In this document: positions 1 to 9,995 of the stretch, one piece after another | Numbering within the stretch: position 1 is the stretch's first letter | Layout of the letters: every line of letters begins with the position of its first letter | Origin: Hyperoodon ampullatus | Taxonomy: Eukaryota; Chordata; Mammalia; Artiodactyla; Ziphiidae | DNA: 64,000 bases | Reading direction: 5' to 3' | NCBI GenBank assembly: GCA_949752795.1 | Contig: CATKHW010000421.1 | Coordinates: 186,001 to 250,000, forward strand | Program-made: the position numbers and the translations under genes | The notes under the pieces: model-generated | Seen by the model: the letters and a program-made list of their open reading frames with translations, nothing else | Databases searched by the model: none | What the model was told of the DNA's origin: nothing

Positions 1-528
1 AAAATTGTGGTACTTACGTACGATGGAATATCCCTCAGCCATGAAATCAATGTCATAAGACCAGTAGCAGCAAAATGGGTGGATTCAGGTACGATGATTC
101 TAAGTGAAATAAGTCACACAGAAAAAGAAACTTATCATAAGATATCACTTATGAAGATCCTGTAAACATGGCTACACTTGAACTGAGTTAGGAAAGAGAA
201 CAGTGTCTCACATTTAGAAAACACTCTTATGCCTGCTTAAGGGGGAAGGAGAGGTGGGGTGATGCATAAAACCAGAGTTAGATATAAGCACAGGTACCGT
301 TCCAAAAACCAACTATGGAATAGACAAGACCTACACCTTCCTCAGTGAAAGGGACTCAAAACCCCATATTTCCCGCAGAGGAATATATCTGACTAGTAAG
401 AATCTTAAAACCTATGTATTGATATGTCTCCGTAAGGGAATCAAGTGTGTCTAGACTGGGATAAATATGGTAGCGAGAATCAGCTCAAACCCACTATAAA
501 AAGGAATTTCAAAAATAAAACAAAAAAA
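1..528 (+). mobile_element. LINE-1 3' end, partial copy at window edge
   Basis: The copy begins inside the ORF2 C-terminal region. ORF2-derived frame to the stop at 163-165, 3' UTR-derived sequence to about 500, A-rich tail ending at 528. The description under the first complete copy applies. Confidence 0.85.
495..519 (+). promoter_or_regulatory. TATA-like stretch followed by AATAAA in the LINE-1 tail
   Basis: TATAAAAAGG (495-504) fits a strong TATA-box pattern, and AATAAA (514-519) is a canonical polyadenylation hexamer. Both arise from the A-rich LINE-1 3' end. The AATAAA is present in family A units but is AACAAA in family B. No evidence of transcription can be seen in the sequence alone. 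Confidence 0.25.
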
Positions 529-1243
529 CTGGGAAATTCTTTCCAATTCCTTCAGGGTCTCTGATGAAACCTGAAATGACCCTATCTACAATGACAGCTG
601 GATATGGCATAAGGCTGGACACTTGGGACTGAGAGGATTGGTGAGATTGGGTGAGCAAATGCAGACCCTTTAAAGCAATAATGCATGGCACACATTCCAT
701 GGGTCCCAACTCTCCAGGTTGAAGGGAATATTACTACAGATATAACATTTACGGGAATCCTAGAGAACGGACACACTGTGAATACGAAAGGTTTCTAAAA
801 CTCAACGAATAGTCCCTCTCCTGGTGCTCCGGTTTGACTTTCCATCTGCTTTATTATCAACCTCCCAACTTGGAGAGACAGCCCCTTTAACCTCCTGGTT
901 CGCACAGGTTGCCAATTTGGCAGAGGATGAAAGGGAAGAGGGAGAACCAATGAGAGAGTAGCTGTTAGGCATTTGGACGGGCACATATCACTGTAATTTC
1001 CCGGCAGGAAGAAGAATTAACCAAAGTCTCAGCCACCCACTGGGAATCAGTATAGATCCTGAACCAAAATTTTGGACTTGCGGTCAGCTCACCAAAAACG
1101 AGTTGAAAAATGGAGCTCAGGGGCACAGCAATTCACAAACTGGCCGAGTAATAAAGGACAACTATCGTCCAAAAATCTGTTGAGGGAAGGCAACGAGGCG
1201 GACTTCAAAGCGTGGCAGAATAGCAGGAAACAGATTTCAAGAG

Positions 1244-1260
1244 GTACGTTGGAATCGCCT
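1244..1260 (+). other. Degenerate CENP-B-box-like motif
   Basis: The 17 bases GTACGTTGGAATCGCCT lie 58 bp before the palindrome, and the equivalent position is kept in each unit. Compared with the CENP-B box pattern NTTCGNNNNANNCGGGN, six of the nine defining bases agree (T2, C4, G5, A10, C13, G14). T3 and the last two G of CGGG do not. The inner CGTTGGAA also equals the common human version. Binding is doubtful without the missing bases. Confidence 0.35.
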
Positions 1261-1301
1261 TTAAAGCACAGGAAGAGGGGCACAACTTCGACAATGATGC
1301 A

Positions 1302-1375
1302 CTTGGCCAAAAAGGGCGTATGCGTTTTCTCCTGAATATATTCAGGAGAAAACGCATACGCCCTTTTTGGCCAAG
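1302..1375. repeat. 74-bp palindrome opening each monomer (mariner-like MITE remnant?)
   Basis: The two 37-base arms are exact reverse complements, meeting at GAATATATTC with no loop. The ends read CTTGGCCAAAAAGGGCG and its complement. It recurs at the start of all 37 units. By eye 19 copies are perfect and most others have one to three mismatched pairs. The TTGGCCAAAAAG termini resemble the ends of MAR1-type mariner elements common in ruminants and related groups, and the size resembles palindromic mariner miniature elements. I recall that similarity; it is not proven, and no TA target duplication is visible. It could form a cruciform in DNA or a hairpin in RNA. Confidence 0.9.
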
Positions 1376-1384
1376 CAAGCAAGC

Positions 1385-2267
1385 GGGCAATGCAAATCTG
1401 CACTACAAAGAAGTATCACTTCCCACCGGTCAAAAGGGACATCCACAAAATGTGTAAAAACCAGAAAGGCAAGACAGGCCCTGGAGAACAGGGAGCCTTG
1501 TTATGCTGATGGGCGGGATGTAAATTGCCAACTGCCTCGCTGGAGGAGTGCATTGTGTTCCCTAAAACAAGTAAAGAAGAGAGCTACAGAGCCAAGGGCA
1601 CTTCCAGTCTAGGGAATATACCTTGGGAAAACTGAAAATCAAAAAGACACAGCCACCCCAAAATTTAGGGCTGCACTGCTTACAAGGACCTCAACTTGGG
1701 TACACCTTAAATATCCCAGGAAATATAAAAATGGTTCAAAAAATTGTGGTACTTACGTACGATGGAATATCCCTCAGCCATGAAATCAATGTCATAAGAC
1801 CAGTAGCAGCAAAATGGGTGGATTCAGGTACGATGATTCTAAGTGAAATAAGTCACACAGAAAAAGAAACTTATCATAAGATATCACTTATGAAGATCCT
1901 GTAAACATGGCTACACTTGAACTGAGTTAGGAAAGAGAACAGTGTCTCACATTTAGAAAACACTCTTATGCCTGCTTAAGGGGGAAGGAGAGGTGGGGTG
2001 ATGCATAAAACCAGAGTTTGATATAAGCACAGGTACCGTTCCAAAAACCAACTATGGAATAGACAAGACCTACACCTTCCTCAGTGAAAGGGACTCAAAA
2101 CCCCATATTTCCCGCAGAGGAATATATCTGACTAGTAAGAATCTTAAAACCTATGTATTGATATGTCTCCGTAAGGGAATCAAGTGTGTCTAGACTGGGA
2201 TAAATATGGCAGCGAGAATCAGCTCAAACCCACTATAAAAAGGAATTTCAAAAATAAAACAAAAAAA
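1385..2267 (+). mobile_element. 5'-truncated LINE-1 3' end (ORF2 tail, 3' UTR, A-rich tail) within monomer
   Basis: This stretch follows the 3' end of mammalian LINE-1 in order: AATGCAAATC and TATCACTTCCCACCGGTC at the start, then GGGATGTAAATTG, AAAAGACACAGCCACCCC, ATGGAATATCCCTCAGCC, CTAAGTGAAATAAGTCAC and ATATCACTTATG. The ORF2 stop and a 3' UTR follow, ending in GAATTTCAAAAATAAAACAAAAAAAC. The 3' UTR resembles non-primate, laurasiatherian LINE-1. Truncation at the 5' side and the A-rich end are normal for LINE-1 retrotransposition, so one insertion probably became part of the amplified unit. It is repeated in every monomer and is not independently mobile. Recognition is by memory of the LINE-1 consensus. 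Confidence 0.88.
1623..1904 (+). pseudogene. Decayed LINE-1 ORF2 C-terminus (93-codon open frame)
   Basis: The last third of this frame (about residues 58-93) matches the end of LINE-1 ORF2: VAAKW, ILSEISHTEKETYHKISL, then a stop at the same place as the native ORF2 stop. The LINE-1 pattern recalled is FAATW, LSE-SQTEK-KYH-ISL. The first part of the frame is out of register with ORF2, so a frameshift lies between. The frame holding MEYPSAMKSM hits a stop a few codons later. The reverse transcriptase and endonuclease domains are absent. Nearly every monomer has a version; a few extend to 126-133 codons through small indels, and some lose the stop. It is a molecular fossil with no sign of coding constraint. 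Confidence 0.85.
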
Positions 2268-3040
2268 CTGGGAAATTCTTTACAATTCCTTCAGGGTCTC
2301 TGATGAAACCTGAAATGACCCTATCTACAATGACAGCTGGATGTGGCATAAGGCTGGACACTTGGGACTGAGAGGATTGGTGAGATTGGGTGAGCAAATG
2401 CAGACCCTTTAAAGCAATAATGCATGGCACACATTCCATGGGTCCCAACTCTCCAGGTTGAAGGGAATATTACTACAGATATGACATGTACGGGAATCCT
2501 AGAGAACGGACACACTGTGAATACGAAAGGTTTCTAAAACTCAATGAATAGTCCCTCTCCTGGTGCTCCGGTTTGACTTTCCATCTGCTTTATTATCAAC
2601 CTCCCAACTTGGAGAGACAGCCCCTTTAACCTCCTGGTTCGCACAGGTTGCCAATTTGGCAGAGGATGAAAGGGAAGAGGGAGAACCAATGAGAGAGTAG
2701 CTGTTAGGCATTTGGACGGGCACATATCACTGTAATTTCCCGGCAGGAATAAGAATTAACCAAAGTCTCAGCCACCCACCGGGAATCAGTATAGATCCTG
2801 AACCAAAATTTTGGACTTGCGGTCAGCTCACCAAAAACGAGTTGAAAAATGGAGCTCAGGGGCACAGCAATTCACAAACTGGCCGAGTAATAAAGGACAA
2901 CTATCGTCCAAAAATCTGTTGAGGGAAGGCAACGAGGCGGACTTGAAAGCGAGGCAGAATAGCAGGAAACAGATTTCAAGAGGTACGTTGGAATCGCCTT
3001 TAAAGCACAGGAAGAGGGGCACAACTTCGACAATGATGCA
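2268..3040. repeat. Unassigned linker segment of the monomer (about 773 bp)
   Basis: This part lies between the LINE-1 A-rich tail and the next palindrome. I do not recognise a transposon family, LTR or gene in either strand. The open frames on both strands (60 to 104 codons) are short, overlapping and broken by indels in sister units. It contains the sequence that best separates subtypes a, b, c and X, Y, Z, as well as a CENP-B-box-like motif close to its right end. It may be a piece of unique DNA or an old element caught beside the LINE-1 insertion when the unit was first amplified. Confidence 0.7.
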
Positions 3041-4779
3041 CTTGGCCAAAAAGGGCGTATGCGTTTTCTCCTGAATATATTCAGGAGAAAACGCATACGC
3101 CCTTTTTGGCCAAGCAAGCAAGCGGGCAATGCAAATCTGCACTACAAAGAAGTATCACTTCCCACCGGTCAAAAGGGACATCCACAAAATGTGTAAAAAC
3201 CAGAAAGGCAAGACAGGCCCTGGAGAACAGGGAGCCTTGTTATGCTGATGGGCGGGATGTAAATTGCCAACTGCCTCGCTGGAGGAGTGCATTGTGTTCC
3301 CTAAAACAAGTAAACAACAGAGCTACAGAGCCAAGGGCACTTCCAGTCTAGGGAATATACCTTGGGAAAACTGAAAATCAAAAAGACACAGCCACCCCAA
3401 AATTTAGGGCTGCACTGCTTACAAGGACCTCAACTTGGGTACACCTTAAATATCCCAGGAAATATAAAAATGGTTCAAAAAATTGTGGTACTTACGTACG
3501 ATGGAATATCCCTCAGCCATGAAATCAATGTCATAAGACCAGTAGCAGCAAAATGGGTGGATTCAGGTACGATGATTCTAAGTGAAATAAGTCACACAGA
3601 AAAAGAAACTTATCATAAGATATCACTTATGAAGATACTGTAAACATGGCTACACTTGAACTGAGTTAGGAAAGAGAACAGTGTCTCACATTTAGAAAAC
3701 ACTCTTATGCCTGCTTAAGGGGGAAGGAGAGGTGGGGTGATGCATAAAACCAGAGTTTGATATAAGCACAGGTACCGTTCCAAAAACCAACTATGGAATA
3801 GACAAGACCTACACCTTCCTCAGTGAAAGGGACTCAAAACCCCATATTTCCCGCAGAGGAATATATCTGACTAGTAAGAATCTTAAAACCTATGTATTGA
3901 TATGTCTCCGTAAGGGAATCAAGTGTGTCTAGACTGGGATAAATATGGCAGCGAGAATCAGCTGAAACCCACTATAAAAAGGAATTTCAAAAATAAAACA
4001 AAAAAACTGGGAAATTCTTTACAATTCCTTCAGGGTCTCTGATGAAACCTGAAATGACCCTATCTACAATGACAGCTGGATGTGGCATAAGGCTGGACAC
4101 TTGGGACTGAGAGGATTGGTGAGATTGGGTGAGCAAATGCAGACCCTTTAAAGCAATAATGCATGGCACACATTCCATGGGTCCAAACTCTCCAGGTTGA
4201 AGGGAATATTACTACAGATATAACATGTACGGGAATCCTAGAGAACGGACACACTGTGAATACGAAAGGTTTCTAAAACTCAACGAATAGTCCCTCTCCT
4301 GGTGCTCCGGTTTGACTTTCCATCTGCTTTATTATCAACCTCCCAACTTGGAGAGACAGCCCCTTTAACCTCCTGGTTCGCACAGGTTGCCAATTTGGCA
4401 GAGGATGAAAGGGAAGAGGGAGAACCAATGAGAGAATAGCTGTTAGGCATTTGGACGGGCACATATCACTGTAATTTCCCGGCAGGAAGAAGAATTAACC
4501 AAAGTCTCAGCCACCCACCGGGAATCAGTATAGATCCTGAACCAAAATTTTGGACTTGCGGTCAGCTCACCAAAAACGAGTTGAAAAATGGAGCTCAGGG
4601 GCACAGCAATTCACAAACTGGCCGAGTAATAAAGGACAACTATCGTCCAAAAATCTGTTGAGGGAAGGCAACGAGGCGGACTTGAAAGCGAGGCAGAATA
4701 GCAGGAAACAGATTTCAAGAGGTACGTTGGAATCGCCTTTAAAGCACAGGAAGAGGGGCACAACTTCGACAATGATGCA
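3041..4779 (+). repeat. Satellite monomer 2 (family A)
   Basis: Palindrome 3041-3114 (perfect), LINE-1 tail 3124-4006, linker 4007-4779. Subtype c mark CAGCTGAAAC at 3959. The LINE-1 part has CCTCGCTGG but AACAACAGAG. Confidence 0.95.
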
Positions 4780-6518
4780 CTTGGCCCAAAAGGGCGTATG
4801 CGTTTTCTCCTGAATATATTCAGGAGAAAATGCATACGCCCTTTTTGGCCAAGCAAGCAAGCGGGCAATGCAAATCTGCACTACAAAGAAGTATCACTTC
4901 CCACCGGTCAAAAGGGACATCCACAAAATGTGTAAAAACCAGAAAGGCAAGACAGGCCCTGGAGAACAGGGAGCCTTGATATGCTGATGGGCGGGATGTA
5001 AATTGCCAACTGCCTCTCTGGAGGAGTGCATTGTGTTCCCTAAAACAAGTAAACAACAGAGCTACAGAGCCAAGGGCACTTCCAGTCTCGGGAATATACC
5101 TTGGGAAAACTGAAAATCAAAAAGACACAGCCACCCCAAAATTTAGGGCTGCACTGCTTACAAGGACCTCAACTTGGGTACACCTTAAATATCCCAGGAA
5201 ATATAAAAATGGTTCAAAAAATTGTGGTACTTACGTACGATGGAATATCCCTCAGCCATGAAATCAATGTCATAAGACCAGTAGCAGCAAAATGGGTGGA
5301 TTCAGGTACAATGATTCTAAGTGAAATAAGTCACACAGAAAAAGAAACTTATCATAAGATATCACTTATGAAGATCCTGTAAACATGGCTACACTTGAAC
5401 TGAGTTAGGAAAGAGAACAGTGTCTCACATTTAGAAAACACTCTTATGCCTGCTTAAGGGGGAAGGAGAGGTGGGGTGATGCATAAAACCAGAGTTTGAT
5501 ATAAGCACAGGTACCGTTCCAAAAACCAACTATGGAATAGACAAGACCTACACCTTCCTCAGTGAAAGGGACTCAAAACCCCATATTTCCCGCAGAGGAA
5601 TATATCTGACTAGTAAGAATCTTAAAACCTATGTATTGATATGTCTCCGTAAGGGAATCAAGTGTGTCTAGACTGGGATAAATATGGCAGCGAGAATCAG
5701 CTCAAACCCACTATAAAAAGGAATTTCAAAAATAAAACAAAAAAACTGGGAAATTCTTTACAATTCCTTCAGGGTCTCTGATGAAACCTGAAATGACCCT
5801 ATCTACAATGACAGCTGGATGTGGCATAAGGCTGGACACTTGGGACTGAGAGGATTGGTGAGATTGGGTGAGCAAATGCAGACCCTTTAAAGCAATAATG
5901 CATGGCACACATTCCATGGGTCCCAACTCTCCAGGTTGAAGGGAATATTACTACAGATATAACATGTACGGGAATCCTAGAGAACGGACACACTGTGAAT
6001 ACGAAAGGTTTCTAAAACTCAACGAATAGTCCCTCTCCTGGTGCTCCAGTTTGACTTTCCATCTGCTTTATTATCAACCTCCCAACTTGGAGAGACAGCC
6101 CCTTTAACCTCCTGGTTCGCACAGGTTGCCAATTTGGCAGAGGATGAAAGGGAAGAGGGAGAACCAATGAGAGAGTAGCTGTTAGGCATTTGGACGGGCA
6201 CATATCACTGTAATTTCCCGGCAGGAAGAAGAATTAACCAAAGTCTCAGCCACCCACCGGGAATCAGTATAGATCCTGAACCAAAATTTTGGACTTGCGG
6301 TCAGCTCACCAAAAACGAGTTGAAAAATGGAGCTCAGGGGCACAGCAATTCACAAACTGGCCGAGTAATAAAGGACAACTATCGTCCAAAAATCTGTGGA
6401 GGGAAGGCAACGAGGCGGACTTCAAAGCGTGGCAGAATAGCAGGAAACAGATTTCAAGAGGTACGTTGGAATCGCCTTTAAAGCACAGGAAGAGGGGCAC
6501 AACTTCGACAATGATGCA
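4780..6518 (+). repeat. Satellite monomer 3 (family A)
   Basis: Palindrome 4780-4853 is imperfect: the left arm reads GGCCCAAAAGG and the right arm AAAATGCATAC. LINE-1 tail 4863-5745, linker 5746-6518 of subtype a (CTTCAAAGCGTGG near 6,421). Private change CTGTGGAGGG near 6,396. Confidence 0.95.
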
Positions 6519-8257
6519 CTTGGCCAAAAAGGGCGTATGCGTTTTCTCCTGAATATATTCAGGAGAAAACGCATACGCCCTTTTTGGCCAAGCAAGCAAG
6601 CGGGCAATGCAAATCTGCACTACAAAGAAGTATCACTTCCCACCGGTCAAAAGGGACATCCACAAAATGTGTAAAAACCAGAAAGGCAAGACAGGCCCTG
6701 GAGAACAGGGAGCCTTGTTATGCTGATGGGCGGGATGTAAATTGCCAACTGCCTCTCTGGAGGCGTGCATTGTGTTCCCTAAAACAAGTAAACAACAGAG
6801 CTACAGAGCCAAGGGCACTTCCAGTCTAGGGAATATACCTTGGGAAAACTGAAAATCAAAAAGACACAGCCACCCCAAAATTTAGGGCTGCACTGCTTAC
6901 AAGGACCTCAACTTGGGTACACCTTAAATATCCCAGGAAATATAAAAATGGTTCAAAAAATTGTGGTACTTACGTACGATGGAATATCCCTCAGCCATGA
7001 AATCAATGTCATAAGACCAGTAGCAGCAAAATGGGTGGATTCAGGTATGATGATTCTAAGTGAAATAAGTCACACAGAAAAAGAAACTTATCATAAGATA
7101 TCACTTATGAAGATCCTGTAAACATGGCTACACTTGAACTGAGTTAGGAAAGAGAACAGTGTCTCACATTTAGAAAACACTCTTATGCCTGCTTAAGGGG
7201 GAAGGAGAGGTGGGGTGATGCATAAAACCAGAGTTTGATATAAGCACAGGTACCGTTCCAAAAACCAACTATGGAATAGACAAGACCTACACCTTCCTCA
7301 GTGAAAGGGACTCAAAACCCCATATTTCCCGCAGAGGAATATATCTGACTAGTAAGAATCTTAAAACCTACGTATTGATATGTCTCTGTAAGGGAATCAA
7401 GTGTGTCTAGACTGGGATAAATATGGCAGCGAGAATCAGCTCAAACCCACTATAAAAAGGAATTTCAAAAATAAAACAAAAAAACTGGGAAATTCTTTAC
7501 AATTCCTTCAGGGTCTCTGATGAAACCTGAAATGACCCTATCTACAATGACAGCTGGATGTGGCATAAGGCTGGACACTTGGGACTGAGAGGATTGGTGA
7601 GATTGGGTGAGCAAATGCAGACCCTTTAAAGCAATAATGCATGGCACACATTCCATGGGTCCCAACTCTCCAGGTTGAAGGGAATATTACTACAGATATA
7701 ACATGTACGGGAATCCTAGAGAACGGACACACTGTGAATACGAAAGGTTTCTAAAACTCAATGAATAGTCCCTCTCCTGGTGCTCCGGTTTGACTTTCCA
7801 TCTGCTTTATTATCAACCTCCCAACTTGGAGAGACAGCCCCTTTAACCTCCTGGTTCGCACAGGTTGCCAATTTGGCAGAGGATGAAAGGGAAGAGGGAG
7901 AACCAATGAGAGAGTAGCTGTTAGGCATTTGGACGGGCACATATCACTGTAATTTCCCGGCAGGAAGAAGAATTAACCAAAGTCTCAGCCACCCACCGGG
8001 AATCAGTATAGATCCTGAACCAAAATTTTGGACTTGCGGTCAGCTCACCAAAAACGAGTTGAAAAATGGAGCTCAGGGGCACAGCAATTCACAAACTGGC
8101 CGAGTAATAAAGGACAACTATCGTCCAAAAATCTGTTGAGGGAAGGCAACGAGGCGGACTTGAAAGCGAGGCAGAATAGCAGGAAACAGATTTCAAGAGG
8201 TACGTTGGAATCGCCTTTAAAGCACAGGAAGAGGGGCACAACTTCGACAATGATGCA
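6519..8257 (+). repeat. Satellite monomer 4 (family A)
   Basis: Palindrome 6519-6592 (perfect), LINE-1 tail 6602-7484, linker 7485-8257 of subtype b (AATGAATAG at 7760). The LINE-1 part has GGAGGCGTGC and GTATGATGATT, shared with monomers 7 and 11. Confidence 0.95.
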
Positions 8258-9995
8258 CTTGGCCAAAAAGGGCGTATGCGTTTTCTCCTGAATATATTCA
8301 GGAGAAAACGCATACGCCCTTTTTGGCCAAGCAAGCAAGCGGGCAATGCAAATCTGCACTACAAAGAAGTATCACTTCCCACCGGTCAAAAGGGACATCC
8401 ACAAAATGTGTAAAAACCAGAAAGGCAAGACAGGCCCTGGAGAACAGGGAGCCTTGTTATGCTGATGGGCGGGATGTAAATTGCCAACTGCCTCGCTGGA
8501 GGAGTGCATTGTGTTCCCTAAAACAAGTAAAGAAGAGAGCTACAGAGCCAAGGGGACTTCCAGTCTAGGGAATATACCTTGGGAAAACTGAAAATCAAAA
8601 AGACACAACCACCCCAAAATTTAGGGCTGCACTGCTTACAAGGACCTCAACTTGGGTACACCTTAAATATCCCAGGAAATATAAAAATGGTTCAAAAAAT
8701 TGTGGTACTTACGTACGATGGAATATCCCTCAGCCATGAAATCAATGTCATAAGACCAGTAGCAGCAAAATGGGTGGATTCAGGTACGATGATTCTAAGT
8801 GAAATAAGTCACACAGAAAAAGAAACTTATCATAAGATATCACTTATGAAGATCCTGTAAACATGGCTACACTTGAACTGAGTTAGGAAAGAGAACAGTG
8901 TCACACATTTAGAAAACACTCTTATGCCTGCTTAAGGGGGAAGGAGAGGTGGGGTGATGCATAAAACCAGAGTTTGATATAAGCACAGGTACCGTTCCAA
9001 AAACCAACTATGGAATAGACAAGACCTACACCTTCCTCAGTGAAAGGGACTCAAAACCCCATATTCCCGCAGAGGAATATATCTGACTAGTAAGAATCTT
9101 AAAACCTATGTATTGATATGTCTCCGTAAGGGAATCAAGTGTGTCTAGACTGGGATAAATATGGCAGCGAGAATCAGCTGAAACCCACTATAAAAAGGAA
9201 TTTCAAAAATAAAACAAAAAAACTGGGAAATTCTTTACAATTCCTTCAGGGTCTCTGATGAAACCTGAAATGACCCTATCTACAATGACAGCTGGATGTG
9301 GCATAAGGCTGGACACTTGGGACTGAGAGGATTGGTGAGATTGGGTGAGCAAATGCAGACCCTTTAAAGCAATAATGCATGGCACACATTCCATGGGTCC
9401 CAACTCTCCAGGTTGAAGGGAATATTACTACAGATATAACATGTACGGGAATCCTAGAGAACGGACACACTGTGAATACGAAAGGTTTCTAAAACTCAAC
9501 GAATAGTCCCTCTCCTGGTGCTCCGGTTTGACTTTCCATCTGCTTTATTATCAACCTCCCAACTTGGAGAGACAGCCCCTTTAACCTCCTGGTTCGCACA
9601 GGTTGCCAATTTGGCAGAGGATGAAAGGGAAGAGGGAGAACCAATGAGAGAGTAGCTGTTAGGCATTTGGACGGGCACATATCACTGTAATTTCCCGGCA
9701 GGAAGAAGAATTAACCAAAGTCTCAGCCACCCACCGGGAATCAGTATAGATCCTTAACCAAAATTTTGGACTTGCGGTCAGCTCACCAAAAACGAGTTGA
9801 AAAATGGAGCTCAGGGGCACAGCAATTCACAAACTGGCCGAGTAATAAAGGACAACTATCGTCCAAAAATCTGTTGAGGGAAGGCAACGAGGCGGACTTG
9901 AAAGCGAGGCAGAATAGCAGGAAACAGATTTCAAGAGGTACGTTGGAATCGCCTTTAAAGCACAGGAAGAGGGGCACAACTTCGACAATGATGCA
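8258..9995 (+). repeat. Satellite monomer 5 (family A)
   Basis: Palindrome 8258-8331 (perfect), LINE-1 tail 8341-9222, linker 9223-9995. A one-base loss near 9,065 makes the unit 1,738 bp. The LINE-1 part has CCTCGCTGG and AAGAAGAGAG; subtype c mark at 9175. Confidence 0.95.

Larger units (their letters stand above)
1..1301 (+). repeat. Partial satellite monomer (left edge)
   Basis: This unit lacks its palindrome and the first part of its LINE-1 segment. LINE-1 tail 1-528, linker 529-1301. The linker is family A subtype a, marked by CTTCAAAGCGTGG near 1,203. Confidence 0.95.
1302..3040 (+). repeat. Satellite monomer 1 (family A)
   Basis: Palindrome 1302-1375 (perfect), LINE-1 tail 1385-2267, linker 2268-3040 of subtype b (AATGAATAG at 2543). 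The LINE-1 part carries CCTCGCTGG and AAGAAGAGAG, which elsewhere precede a subtype c linker (monomer 5). It therefore looks locally converted. Confidence 0.95.
1203..6420 (+). repeat. Three-monomer higher-order unit, family A (about 5,217 bp)
   Basis: Linker subtypes run a (CTTCAAAGCGTGG near 1,203), b (AATGAATAG at 2543), c (CAGCTGAAAC at 3959). They then repeat at about 6,421, 7760 and 9175, and a recurs at about 11,637. The marker spacing is 5,216 to 5,218 bp, three monomers. After the third a the next mark is c (12652), so one b unit is missing there. Confidence 0.8.

Noticed and set aside
909..922. Short inverted sequence TTGCCAATTTGGCA in the linker as a nuclear factor I site
   Set aside because: The half-sites are in the wrong orientation and spacing for the TTGGC-N5-GCCAA pattern.
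1190..1201. GGCAACGAGGC, also found in the human LINE-1 5' UTR, as a hint that the linker is LINE-1 5' sequence
   Set aside because: An 11-base match without supporting flanking similarity is not enough, and the human 5' UTR is lineage-specific.
1089..1403. Minus-strand 104-codon ORF repeated in almost every monomer
   Set aside because: It runs through the palindrome and linker, overlaps ORFs on the other strand, and is broken or altered by indels in some units. Its recurrence follows from the repeat, not from selection.
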